Source: Ramazzottius varieornatus (Eukaryota > Tardigrada > Eutardigrada > Parachela > Ramazzottiidae). Taken from it: a stretch of DNA of 42,653 nt. The notes below the pieces were generated by a model that saw nothing but the letters and a program-made list of their open reading frames with translations, ran no database searches and was not told where the DNA came from. The DNA is taken from positions 402,346 through 444,998 of the forward strand of contig BDGG01000010.1 of assembly GCA_001949185.1 (NCBI GenBank). The letters run 5' to 3'. Of this stretch, positions 32,801 to 42,653 are shown in pieces; the first letter of the stretch is position 1, and each line of letters starts with the position of its first letter. A program made the translations under genes and the position numbers.

Positions 32801-34935
32801 GTTGTTCCGCTGGTCGAAATGAGTAAGGTTCGTCGTGGTCGGCGAGATTTTGTTCGTCTTCATAGGCTTGATCGTAGGGTGGAAGAGGCTGCGCTTCTGG
32901 TGGTAGTTGATGGTCCGTGTGAGCAGTGGGTACTTGGGGCTGCGTTTGAGAGAAGCGGTGAGGGTTAGGACTACCATCAAGAGTTGCAGCAACCGTCGCG
33001 GTGTCGGCGGTGTTGTCGTACTGATCGTCGCCGCACTCATTGCAGATCCAGTACCCTTTCTATAACGGAAACATCGTCAAGTGCTTCCTCGTATACAGTC
33101 GAAAGCAAGCAAAAAAGTGGCACCGGTTAGTCTAATTACCGACCTTCTGTTCCGGGTCCTTTTGAACTTTGCCGCAGTTACAGCAGACGATCAAGCCGCA
33201 AATTGCGCATGACTGAAAGCATTACAGAGCGTTGGATGGACGTAACTCGGTCGTTTATATTTCGACTGGCACCGCGCTCGAAGGATACCTGGCCGATCAA
33301 TGGCTGTGTCCGTCCGTGCACTACCACAATCTTGAGTTCTTTCTTCTTACAGAGCGGACACCATTCAACCCGAGAGCTGTCTTCGGCAGACAGCGCGGCT
33401 CGTGGTGCCACCGGTGACAGGGAAGTAGTGTTAACGTCTGGAAAAAAATCATGGCTGTTCAACCGGAAGGGAGTAGGTACTGCTCTTGTCAGGTTTGACA
33501 AGAGATGAAAAGAGCATTATATGCTTACGTGGAACGGAGAAAGTAGAGGAACCATCCACGAATCCGGCTTGTAAAGGCGAAGATGAAGTGGTGGTTGTAA
33601 ATGACCCTTGAGGTAAGGGAGCGTCTCTGGACGGGGACTTTGACGATGTCTTTGAAAGGGAATGAGTCTCTTGAGGGCTGCTTGTCCTGTTTTGCATACC
33701 ATTCATCCCTTCCTGCCGCACCATAAAAGTCAAGCAGACTTCAAGTTGTAAACCGGCCGGGTTGTGCGACCTCGGCAAACGAACTCGGCAAGAAATGTTT
33801 TTCCAAGTGGCGCAGATTTCTGGCTAACACTACTGCAAACGTGCGTCACTTGGGATAACAATCTTGACAAGTTTGTTTGCCGAGCTCCCCTCTGGTTTCC
33901 GGTAAAATCTAATCCCGTATCCTGTTTGACACTCACCGGTGTGCTTAGATTGGGATTTTGAGCTTCTCGTTGAGCAACCAGGATATTTTGATTCAGTGGT
34001 ACTTGGCGCACCGTATCCGGCGTTGATATCCCTCGTGGAGTGATATCTCGAACAGCAGACCAAAGGTACCTGGGAGGAGGAAGTGACGGTGGTTGCTGGC
34101 GCGGTTGAGCAGGTGCGGGTGTGGGTGGAGGACCGGAAGGTGCGATATCGGAGTCCATGGCGTTAGCTTTGGCCATTACTGCCGCGATCTGGGCTTGCTC
34201 TTCCGCCGTAAGACCACTGAGGTCCACCGATGGTGCAGCTTGGGCTTTGGGCGATGGTGCGGGGCGATTTGCGACCATGCTACTCTGAGGTCCTGGCATG
34301 CGAAGAGTGCTGTTGGCCCTTGGATGAGCGTTCTCTTGGAAGGCAGTTCTCGTGTTGGACAGACCGAGGGTGTTGTGGGACCTTCCATTGTGGTCGAAGC
34401 CTGCAGTCAAACAAGCGGATACTTACCATGAGCGAACTTTTCATCTTCGAATATGGACACCGATTATAGACCTAAGTATATATTTCCTACTATTTTAAAA
34501 GAAAAAAACGCTTTTGGAAGATGAAGAAATGCCGAAGTGGTACGTATACAATATTGTATGCCAATATCTGATAGAAAATATGCGCAGTGAAATAGGATGT
34601 AGCAATTCTGCCGCATTCCTACGTACGAATATGTTTGATAGCATCAGATTTGTTGAGAATACTGTCTAATTTGAAAAAGGTATGCACATTTCCAACAGGC
34701 TTTTGTTTTTGGATGCGAATCTGTTGTACATGTACCATTGCACGTTACCTCGAACCCAAAAACCCAGGCCTGCTATACACTCGTAAGAGAGATACACCGT
34801 TTCCTTTCCTGTCTCGTTACCTGGCTTCTGGTTGAAGGATGCACCGAATCCGGAAATATTTCCTGTAGCAGCTTGAAGGTTTCCAGCTCCAAACTGGTCA
34901 GCCGCAGTATTGACCAAATTCTTGAGGAAATTCAT
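26806..34935 (-). CDS. RIMS: RIM-like active-zone scaffold (Rab-binding helix, zinc finger, PDZ, C2)
   Basis: RIM-family proteins tether vesicles through Rab3 and organise exocytosis sites. Eighteen exons join in frame on the minus strand, 5' to 3': 34935-34821, 34400-33937, 33712-33529, 33437-33289, 33212-33144, 33059-32754, 32682-31725, 31654-30989, 30700-30336, 29940-29466, 29313-28283, 28208-28019, 27951-27843, 27781-27699, 27611-27451, 27377-27211, 27147-26963 and 26882-26806, giving about 1917 aa. Residues 97-118 ([20 protein letters not shown]) resemble the Rab-binding helix. Eight cysteines at about 281, 284, 306, 309, 314, 317, 333 and 336 form a FYVE-type finger. A long Gln/Ser/Pro-rich region follows, with charged helices near 1210-1250 and 1260-1290. 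The PDZ lies at about 1595-1690 ([19 protein letters not shown]). One C2 lies at about 1780-1905 ([35 protein letters not shown]). There is no C2B. The acceptor of exon 3 and the donor of exon 5 (GTCGGT) are the least certain junctions. Fife or Piccolo relatives are alternatives. Confidence 0.87.
33768..33889. mobile_element. AAGTGGCGCA foldback family copy (RIM-like intron 2)
   Basis: Left arm CTCGGCAAACGAACTCGGCA then TTTTTCCAAGTGGCGCAG; right arm CGTGCGTCACTTGGGATAAC then AAGTTTGTTTGCCGAGCTCC. Arms of about 45-50 bp make this the best copy for defining the terminal sequence. It lies within the intron between exons 2 and 3. Confidence 0.82.
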
Positions 34936-36190
34936 TTTGAACAGTTCCCATACAATACAGCCATCTATCACTTGTTCACCGTACTGTCACTACAAAAATC
35001 CGCCAGCCCAAGAAAGTTTCAGAGTAGGAAAAGAGGATGATGGTTGTGTGGAGAAGGCAGCAGATAAGTGCCCATATGGACTACGCGATATGGAATTCGG
35101 CACTATGTCAAGAGCTTGGCATTCGTACAAGGCAAAAGTGATAAACCGACACTGTATAAATTTACTCTGGGGATGACAGCAGCCAGACCGAGACATCCAA
35201 TCTCCTCAACATTCCAGGCTTCATCCAGGGACCTTCCAGCCTAACTGTCAACTACCACGCACAGCCGTAATCCGCGATGCCCAGGGCCAGAGTACCAATA
35301 AGCGATTGCTTGTAAGTTGGGCACTAAAATTTCCATCACGCAAAGGACAGACCCACAAGGAAGTATGCTAATGATATGACCAATCCTGCTGTGTTCCTTG
35401 ACGATCAGACCTCGGTTCAGCTTATACATTGTGGAAGTATATCCCCCACCAACACAACCGATCGATCAATAAGTCATCCATCCAGAGTCTTCCTGCACTG
35501 CGACTCAACAGACTGTCATGGCTTGACACCGTGTGGGCAGTGTGTACGCTGCTCGTGTGAAGTTACTCCTTCATCCAGTCAGCGGTGTCACTCCACATGC
35601 CTGACTGGATGTGCTAACGTAACTGACTGTCCTGGATCTGTCTTGCAGTGACGTCAGAGCCCTACGGGAAGAATCAGTCGGATTCAGGGTTGAGGGTTCA
35701 ATTGAAAGTAAACCCTGCGCAGTTGACAGCTGACAGGCTCAAGTAAGGGTTTCTGTCGAGAGGTCTACCCTTCTCCACCCTTTTAACCAATTAGCAGAAC
35801 GAGAAAAGATCCGAAGAAAACGCTTGGCCAAACCCAACATTTAATTTTAGTTCTCCTACCTCATACTCTGGATTCACTTCCGGGTCCTACGCGTTGTCGA
35901 GCTTCTTCTTTCGTTCCGATTCCTGGCTTCCCAGCCTTTGTAATTGCCCCGACAGCCGATTCAGTCTAGGGCAATAGAAAAAAGGAAGGGTTGTGAGCGA
36001 ATCTTTTTTTGGCCAGCTTTGCAAATGAAATCAAAAAACTTGGGTTCGACTAACTTCCTTCTTCACAACAACCCACAGTACGTACCAGAAATGGAAAACA
36101 GTCTCAGCAAAATTATGTGAAGTAAACGGCAACAGAAAAGCGTTACGGGCGAGAAGAATGAGAGAAAGTTCAGTACAAACGCAAGGGTAT
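34936..36190. other. Intergenic between RIM-like 5' end and LIS1 3' end
   Basis: The 1.25 kb between these same-strand genes should hold the RIM-like promoter and the LIS1 3' UTR. No AATAAA is obvious for LIS1. A cysteine-rich plus-strand frame at 35376-35651 is listed separately. Confidence 0.45.
35376..35651 (+). pseudogene. Cysteine-rich ORF, possible exon fragment
   Basis: A 91-codon + frame contains about a dozen cysteines in its C-terminal half: FLHCDSTDCHGLTPCGQC, then VRCSCEV, RCHSTCLTGCANVTDCPG. The codons just upstream (ATG at 35376, with NDMTNPAVFLDDQ) stay in frame for a short way, then meet stops. The LHC-x4-C pattern is reminiscent of the C-terminal part of ZP domains or of small secreted disulphide-rich modules. 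No signal peptide or partner exon was found. It could be a decayed extracellular-protein exon or chance. Confidence 0.25.
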
Positions 36191-38575
36191 CTAACGGCAT
36201 TCCCAGACTTTGATACTTTGATCAACACTGCCCGTTATCACATAGGGGTTACTCTTGTGGAAGTCTGCAACAAGAAAAAAAACCCAGATCGTTCCATTAT
36301 CCCCCGCTAAAAACATCAGCACGCATGCCAAGTTGCAGAGCTTTTTCAGTTCGTAAAAGGAGAGACAGAGAAACGGAGAAGGAGCGCTTACCAACTGTAG
36401 TACAGAAATGATCATGAGCATCCAGCGTTTTATGGCAACGCTTATTCTTAACATCCCATATCCTGATGGTTTTATCATCGGAAGCACTAACGATATACTT
36501 TCCAAATGGATGGAAAACTAAACCCCGCACCCAGTTATCATGTCCACTCTGCAAAATGCCCGAACCAAAATCAAGAACCATTAAGCCAAAAATACTGGAA
36601 GGAAACTCACCAAAACAAAAAGCGCAGTTCCACTGCCGACGTCCCACATCCTCAACATCTTGTCCCGTCCGCCCGACAGTAAAAACGGACCCGTCTTGCT
36701 GATCTTTTTCTGCATGATAAACCACAGTCCAACCCACAGATATCCAAGTTAAATGTCATGAGCGAGAACTTACAGCAGCGTCTGCGCCAGCGGCTTCAAC
36801 GATGTAACCATGAGCCGTCGAAGGAGCCCACGTTAAACACTCCACGACGTGCTCATGTCCATGGAACTCTCCTTTGGGTTCCCGAGTCTCGATAAGAAAG
36901 ACCCTCACCGTCTACGAAGAGGATAGCTACACGGTGAAAGCTGGTCAAAACTGAAGCTGGGCTACGAGATGAGAAACATACGTGGTCGTTAGAGCAGCTG
37001 GCGACGAGCTTGCCATCTGGCGACACCGCGATCTTGCGGACCCAGTCGGTATGTCCAGTGATGGTCTTGACGCAGTATCCGGTCGACAGTTCCCACACCT
37101 TGATGCTCTTGTCCCGTGAGGAAGACAGCAGACGTTGGCCGTTAGGCGCGAACGCGACTGAAGAGACGTTGTGGTCGTGGCCATGTAACGTCCGAAGACA
37201 AGTGTAACTGGCCATGTCCCACAGCTTGATGCTCATATCCGCCGAACATGAGGCTAGAGCAAACAAGCCCGATCAGTTAATATTAAGAAACAGAACCAGT
37301 GAGAACCAGGACAGCTCACGGACACCATTATTTTTTAAGACTGGAAGTCTGGCAAAACAGGCGACAAGAGTGTTCCCCCCAATAACGCACTTCTCCTCTG
37401 TCATGAGCTAATAGCGTGCGCCAGGTGGAAAAGCGATCTTGTCGAGTTTGTGTGTCGAGCTTGTAACCCAGTTTTGCTTTCGAACTTCTTTTCTGCTCGA
37501 CGAGTGCTCGTCCTACACGAGTATCTTCAGTTTCTGCACGTTTTCGAATCTTCGAGCATTACAAAATCAATTTTGGAATTACCTAAACGATCACCGGTGC
37601 TGTCAAAAGCGATATCTTGCACAGTATCGGTGTGGCCTTTTAGCGTCTTCTCATATTCGCCGCTTTCGTAGTCCCAAATCTACAAAGCGAAAGTGTCGGT
37701 AATTGCGGTGTTTACCTTTACAGACTGTTCTCCGAGCCTTGACAGATGTGTTAACATGCTCGTACCTTGATGGAAGCGTCTTCTGAGCACGACGCTAAAA
37801 GACTGTACTTGGGATGAAACGTCACTTTGAGGACTGATGCGCGATGGCCCGTCAAGCAATGCAGCTCTGGTCCGCGGGGTACCCAATCCTCGGGCTTACG
37901 TTGCTCCCTGGTGGGTGCGCCATGTCGCATTTCACGCTCCAGCTCCTGCAGTTTGCTTTCCAACTCCATATTCTACGAGTAGGCAGAAAAACAACGTAGC
38001 AAAATGCTCACTAGTACTGTCCTCCATTTCCATTAACCCAAAGAGACAAAAGACTTAAACAACACTTGCCAACGCACCGCGCGCATGACGTCATTGCTAT
38101 ATCGGTCAATCGGCGCACAAGCGCAGTTTAAAAGAGTAACGACAGTGACGCCACGCGCCAATCTGTAACAACACTGTGAGCTGTCTGTTAAACGAGATTC
38201 TATCACCCAACCTTCTTTTGGAGACGGACAACCGATGTCCATTTCTTCTCCAGTAACCCATTATATTTATGGTCATTTTCAGAGACGGGCTGCAAGAAAA
38301 GAGCAACGATGATCAAACATTTCAAAAATAGGTCTTCTGTTCGGTCTTCTGTTCTTCAATGGCTCATTCCTACCAAATCTGCTACTTTGCGAAACGCTTC
38401 CAGTGCTTCATGGAATCCACAAGTGTTCAAATAATCCGCAATCGCATGATGCCTGAAAAGAGAATGAACATCTGGTCAAAGTCCACGCTTCTTCGATGGA
38501 CCATGAAAGAATTATTAACTTCAATTTGCGTAGGATGACTTACAGTTCGTCGCGCTGCTTGTTCGCTAAAGCCAT
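36191..38575 (-). CDS. PAFAH1B1: LIS1 / platelet-activating factor acetylhydrolase IB regulatory subunit
   Basis: LIS1 binds and regulates cytoplasmic dynein with NudE/NudEL and is needed for nuclear migration and spindle positioning. Ten exons join in frame, 5' to 3': 38575-38544, 38452-38374, 38289-38212, 37972-37766, 37679-37583, 37253-36982, 36911-36774, 36709-36611, 36548-36392 and 36264-36191. The product is 410 aa, the same length as the vertebrate protein. It starts [11 protein letters not shown] with the LisH dimerisation motif ([20 protein letters not shown]), then [17 protein letters not shown] and a coiled coil ([14 protein letters not shown]). Seven WD40 repeats follow, with [48 protein letters not shown] and the invariant end [13 protein letters not shown]. 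The loop after blade 5 ([15 protein letters not shown]) is shorter than or different from that of vertebrates. Intron 5 carries a foldback element. Confidence 0.97.
37342..37460. mobile_element. AAGTGGCGCA foldback family copy, diverged (LIS1 intron 5)
   Basis: The left arm is decayed (TCTGGCAAAACAGGCGACAA, then AATAACGCAC). The right arm is better kept: CGTGCGCCAGGTGGAAAAGC then CTTGTCGAGTTTGTGTGTCG. It lies within intron 37254-37582. Confidence 0.65.
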
Positions 38576-39805
38576 CGCTCCTCTTAAACGGGGCTCTCCC
38601 GCATGTTCGTGCACCATGTAACAGTCATAAACAAGAATTCAGGCTGGTGGTCGAGCTAATTACCAATGATTTATCATTTCCTATAGGCTAAACCAGGCTG
38701 GTACTTTAAAATGGCATCCGCCAGTTGATCGGGGGGACCAGGTCGACTAGTCGAGTATCAGCTTCCGCGGAAGTCGTCAGGCTTGTTCCTCGTGCTCCAG
38801 AGTCCAGGAATGAAGATTCAGTTAGGGAACACTTCAAGGGGAAGCACTGAATGGGGAAATGGAGAAGATTGAAATCAAGACGTTAGTCGACTGTTTGGCA
38901 AGTGTATCGTCTCATTCAGCGTAAACTTTGACTTGCGGATTACAGCCAAGCTTGAGGCCACGTCGAACTTGTGGAAACCAGGCATATGATGTCATGTTGA
39001 CCCGTGCTTGTTCTGGTTTACGGCCCAGCATGATCCGGTTAGCAAGCTTGTGGTGGCAAGCTGCGGAGTTACAACCAAGATCATCGGAAGTGCGTCAGAA
39101 AGAAGAGATCGGTTTCGCATTATCAGATGAAGCGTGACGTAAGCGATTCCACTCGTTCATCATGCAAATCCCGTGATTGATTCATGGCTTTATCAACCTG
39201 GTGTCCCACAGGCACCTTGCACATGCACGAGTCTTCCTCGTCATCCACAGAGTCACGGACCACTCATCAGCATCCTATTTTTCAGTCTTCATGTTCTTTT
39301 CAATGCAGTTTAATCTCGCACGAGAAAGTTTAGGAAGAACTTCATATGCTAGCGAATCATTCCCGAGTTCGAGAGTCACTCGAAAAGCACAGCTGTTCCC
39401 AGTTCAGCCAACTCAGCAGTCGGTAGTACTGTACCTCTGACGGAGCAGGTCCAGTTCGAAATCTGGGATGCGGATCTACTCCCTCTTTTTCTTATCTGAT
39501 TCGACTGAGTGGTAAGTGAAAAATTCCGGGTTTATTATGTATGCACTTTGATTCACGGGGAACCGGAAATGGTCCAGACTTTAGAGCACGAATGCGAAAA
39601 TTCTGTACAAGCGGCCTAGAGCGACGCATGTCATAACGAGGATTATTCGGGTTCCTCAGACATTGCTATTGTACATGTCAGTAGTGATGTCGTCATGAAC
39701 CATTTGTTGTGCTGTATGTTTTTCTGTACAGTACAGTTTTCAGCCTGAACATGAAGCTTGAACGTTTTTTTACTCTTCCAGACTCGACACATCAGCCAGA
39801 TAATT
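38576..39805. promoter_or_regulatory. Divergent LIS1-VMP1 intergenic region
   Basis: These 1.23 kb separate two start codons on opposite strands, so both promoters and 5' UTRs must lie here. An acceptor (TTTTTTTACTCTTCCAG) ends at 39780, 25 bases before the VMP1 ATG, so VMP1 probably has at least one untranslated 5' exon. No TATA box is evident. No other gene is supported. Confidence 0.5.
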
Positions 39806-42217
39806 ATGGGACGGACACGTGGAGCAAAGAAGGGTGGAAACGGGGACAAGTCGGCCACGTCCGAAAGTAGCGCGGATTCCCCGATGGAGCCGCGCATTAC
39901 GCGCTCCAAGTCACGTCTTTCCTCCTCCAGCTCTCAAAACCAAAGCCTCACAAACGGTCACTCCGAAACGCAGACTTCCTCGGACCCTGCTGAACACGCA
40001 CAGATTGACACGTCCTCAGTCCGGAAACGGAGGAACAAGAACCAGCCGTTGGACTTGTCGCCGAGCAGAAGCCCAACCAAGCCTTCGGACCGTCTGTCGG
40101 TCGCCGAACTATCCGCGAAATCCTCTCCACGTCTCTCCAGATCACCCTCCAAGTCACGTTTCTCCATGCAGCCAGATTCGAGGGAGAAGTTGGTTATCGC
40201 TGAAGAGAAGGAAAGAAGCAAGCTGGTACTGCACATTTCCCCACTGCGAACTTTGCAGTATTTCGTCCTTGAATCCATGTGTCTTTTCCGCGACTACGGT
40301 TTAAGGTAAAACTATCACGTATTATAAGCTAACCCTAAAACCCTTTTTTGTCGTTTTCGCTATTGATTTGTCACTGGCAAATTATCGGAGATCGATCCCG
40401 AATTTACATGAGGTAAGTTCGCTTTTGCAGGTTGGTTCGCTCGATTGCGTTTCTTCCCGCAGTTTTCCTTTCCTTCTTCCTGGTCCTGATGTACAATGTG
40501 GAAGGAGCACATCAAGGCGTAAGAAAATTTCCTTGTTATTCTTTGGTGAATGTTGTCCTTATATTGGATGACAGTTGACGGTTGTTGGAAGAGCTGTGTT
40601 TGTGTTACAGTATTTATTCAAAGTGGAGAAGAAACTGCTGACTTGTGCTTACTGGATTGGCCTGGGAATCCTCTCCTCGGTCGGTCTCGGCACTGGCCTC
40701 CACACTTTCATCCTCTACCTAGGACCACACATCGCTTCCGTCACTCTGGCGGCTTACGAGTGTGGCACACTGAACTTTCCTCAACCACCATATCCTGACG
40801 AGTAAGTCAACACGAGCTGATCGACAAAATATTATCAAAAACTTCCGACAAAATATCCTAATAGTCCGAACGTAATTCTTCCATCGTAGGATCATTTGTC
40901 CTGATGCAATTGACGGGTTAGTATATGTTCAAGCAGCGGGTGATCCGCACGTGACTTTGTGGAAGATCATGTCCAAAGTCCGTATCGAGTCTTTGATGTG
41001 GGTGAGTGGAAAAACATGCCGCTTTCCTGTGCCGGAAGTGACTCCGGAACGTACTCTCTATCATACTTGCTGTTTAATTTTAGGGTTTAGGAACGGCCAT
41101 CGGAGAACTGCCGCCATATTTTATGGCTAGAGCTGCTCGTCTTTCGGGCGAAGAATCAGAGAAGATTATGGAGTTGCAGGCTTTGAGGGAAGGTCGCCGT
41201 GAACACCAGAAACTGGTAACTTCTTTCTTGTTATTCGACTACTTCCGGTTCATCATTACCTTGGTGTATTATTGTTGTCACAGGGTCTCATGAATCGGGG
41301 GAAGATTTTCATGGAGCAGTTGGTGGCTCGTGTTGGCTTCTTTGGTATCCTCCTGGGCGCTTCCGTACGTAACATGCCATAGACTACGTATCGTGTGTCT
41401 GTGTATATAAGTATTGAGTTCTCGTTCTCCATTTCTGTAGATTCCTAACCCGTTGTTCGACTTGGCGGGCATCACCTGTGGTCACTTCCTCGTTCCTTTC
41501 ACCACCTTTTTCGGCGCGACCCTCATTGGTAAAGCCATCGTCAAGATGCACATTCAGATGATCTTCGTCATCATTTTTTTCTCCGAACGTCACATGGAGC
41601 ACCTGATCCATTTGTTCACGTACGCAAGTCACAAACTAAGTTGGAAGTTTGATCGTGGAAGAAATTATAACATGCACTGAGGCCTGTATTTCTTTTCAGG
41701 CGTATTCCTCGCTTTGGCACCTACCTGGAGCAACCTTTCACGGAATTTCTGGAAAAGCAGAAAGGAAATATGCACCGAAAACTGGTCAAGGGTGGAGCGC
41801 ATAGTGTTCAGGTATAAACGCTGCACTAAAAAACAGTCGGGGGACACTTGGAACACCGGCAACCGACTTGGAAATGGTCGTCTCCCGAAGTAGCGCACGG
41901 TTTGAAACAATTATAATGGAGTCGTGCGCCACTTGTAACGATCATGTCCAGCTAATTTGCCGGCGTACCAACTTGCGCTTGGAAGTTGAGAATCTGTACT
42001 CAGTGAATACCGTCTTTGTTTGCAGGATCCGTCGTGGCTGCAGTACCTTTTTGAGAAGGTGGTCATTGTAATGGTGATCTATTTTGTGATGTCCATTGTT
42101 AATTCCTTCGCTCAGAACTACCATCGGCGAATCTACTCCAGCGACGGGAACCCCATTGATATTAAGAAACTAGCTTTGCCGGGTTCAAGCAAGAAACCCA
42201 GCCAGAAGACGTCTTGA
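39806..42217 (+). CDS. VMP1: Vacuole membrane protein 1 (VMP1)
   Basis: VMP1 is an ER multi-pass protein of the DedA/VTT superfamily, a phospholipid scramblase needed for autophagosome formation, ER-organelle contact and lipid homeostasis. Nine coding exons join in frame: 39806-40305, 40431-40518, 40611-40801, 40890-41001, 41084-41215, 41284-41364, 41441-41619, 41700-41811 and 42026-42217, giving 528 aa against about 406 in vertebrates. The extra length is mainly a Ser/Arg/Pro-rich, probably disordered N-terminus of about 140 residues. The conserved core begins at [18 protein letters not shown]. It includes the long invariant segment [20 protein letters not shown] then [17 protein letters not shown], the VTT motif region [20 protein letters not shown], and [20 protein letters not shown] then [18 protein letters not shown]-terminal hydrophobic helix ([17 protein letters not shown]) precedes a Lys/Ser tail. 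No KKxx retrieval signal is seen. Intron 8 contains a foldback element. Confidence 0.96.
41851..41968. mobile_element. AAGTGGCGCA foldback family copy (VMP1 intron 8)
   Basis: Left arm CACCGGCAACCGACTTGGAA then CCCGAAGTAGCGCACGG; right arm CGTGCGCCACTTGTAACGAT then AGCTAATTTGCCGGCGTACC. It is about 118 bp and lies within intron 41812-42025. Confidence 0.75.
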
Positions 42218-42653
42218 ATCGAAACCAACTGCACTTTTACTTCTTCCTTTCTATCGAATGCTGTTTACTGTCAATCTTTTGTCTTCGATAAAAGTGACCT
42301 GACTCCTTTGATTACTTTTAGAATTCCCTTGAGAACTCTTTTCAGCAGAGAGAATAAATTCTCGAATTTAAGGTTTCGAAAATAGAGCCATCATTTATAC
42401 CTTCATCACCGCTAACGCTCCTATGACAGTCGGTGCAGAAATGAACCCTTGCTCAATCTATCCTACGAAAATCAACACGCTTGTCGAATGAGCCATACGC
42501 GACCAGGTACAAAAGTGCCTCTGGAGCAAGATGAGCAGTGGGCAAAGTAACTCAGGTGTCACGTGGTAGAATTCCCTGATGTTGAGAGATCACGGGTATA
42601 GCTCAGGTTCGCTGATGACGTCTCACTTCCGTCACGTTCAGTGCGAAACCGAG
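42218..42653. other. VMP1 3' UTR and downstream
   Basis: After the stop, a 3' UTR of about 150-170 bases is expected to end near the AATAAA at 42353. The remaining ~280 bases to the window end show nothing that I can support. Confidence 0.55.
42353..42358 (+). terminator. VMP1 poly(A) signal
   Basis: A canonical AATAAA lies 136 bases after the VMP1 stop codon, on the same strand, with no better candidate between them. Confidence 0.6.

Overview
This is a eukaryotic, almost certainly invertebrate metazoan, nuclear window. Coding sequence is split by many short GT-AG introns. The gene set is animal-like: BUB3, a Y-box protein, EML, LIS1, VMP1 and a RIM-type active-zone scaffold. Introns and intergenic DNA are full of short inverted-repeat elements, and a run of 50 N shows a draft assembly. 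GC looks moderate. I cannot name the species.

Layout. Bases 1-9183 hold no gene I can defend. They contain an AT-rich hAT-like element (1303-1942), several foldback elements, one copy of a ~0.6 kb inverted-repeat transposon (6843-7397) and decayed coding fragments. Then come, on the + strand, BUB3 (9184-10619, 4 exons, 336 aa), a Y-box/cold-shock protein with an RG-rich tail (11295-13778, 7 exons, 359 aa) and EML (15822-23518, 16 exons, 938 aa). On the - strand follow a single-exon 149-aa gene resembling the DUF1917/BLES03 family (24205-24654), a RIM-like scaffold of about 1917 aa (26806-34935, 18 exons) and LIS1/PAFAH1B1 (36191-38575, 10 exons, 410 aa). VMP1 (39806-42217, at least 9 exons, 528 aa) runs divergently from LIS1. 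I derived every exon list by hand from GT-AG sites, continuous reading frame and family similarity. Frames close exactly in all six spliced genes.

Themes. Three of the seven genes are WD40 proteins that act in mitosis or on microtubules: BUB3 (spindle checkpoint), EML (microtubule binding) and LIS1 (dynein regulation). The RIM-like protein has an N-terminal Rab-binding-type helix, an eight-cysteine FYVE-type zinc finger, a PDZ domain and one C2 domain, with no second C2 found. The most unusual non-coding signal is a family of ~115-200 bp foldback elements built on a TTTTCCAAGTGGCGCA core. At least eight copies occur here, seven inside introns of five different genes and one just upstream of EML. 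Two TA-bounded short elements, two copies of a longer terminal-inverted-repeat element and several other hairpin elements lie alongside.
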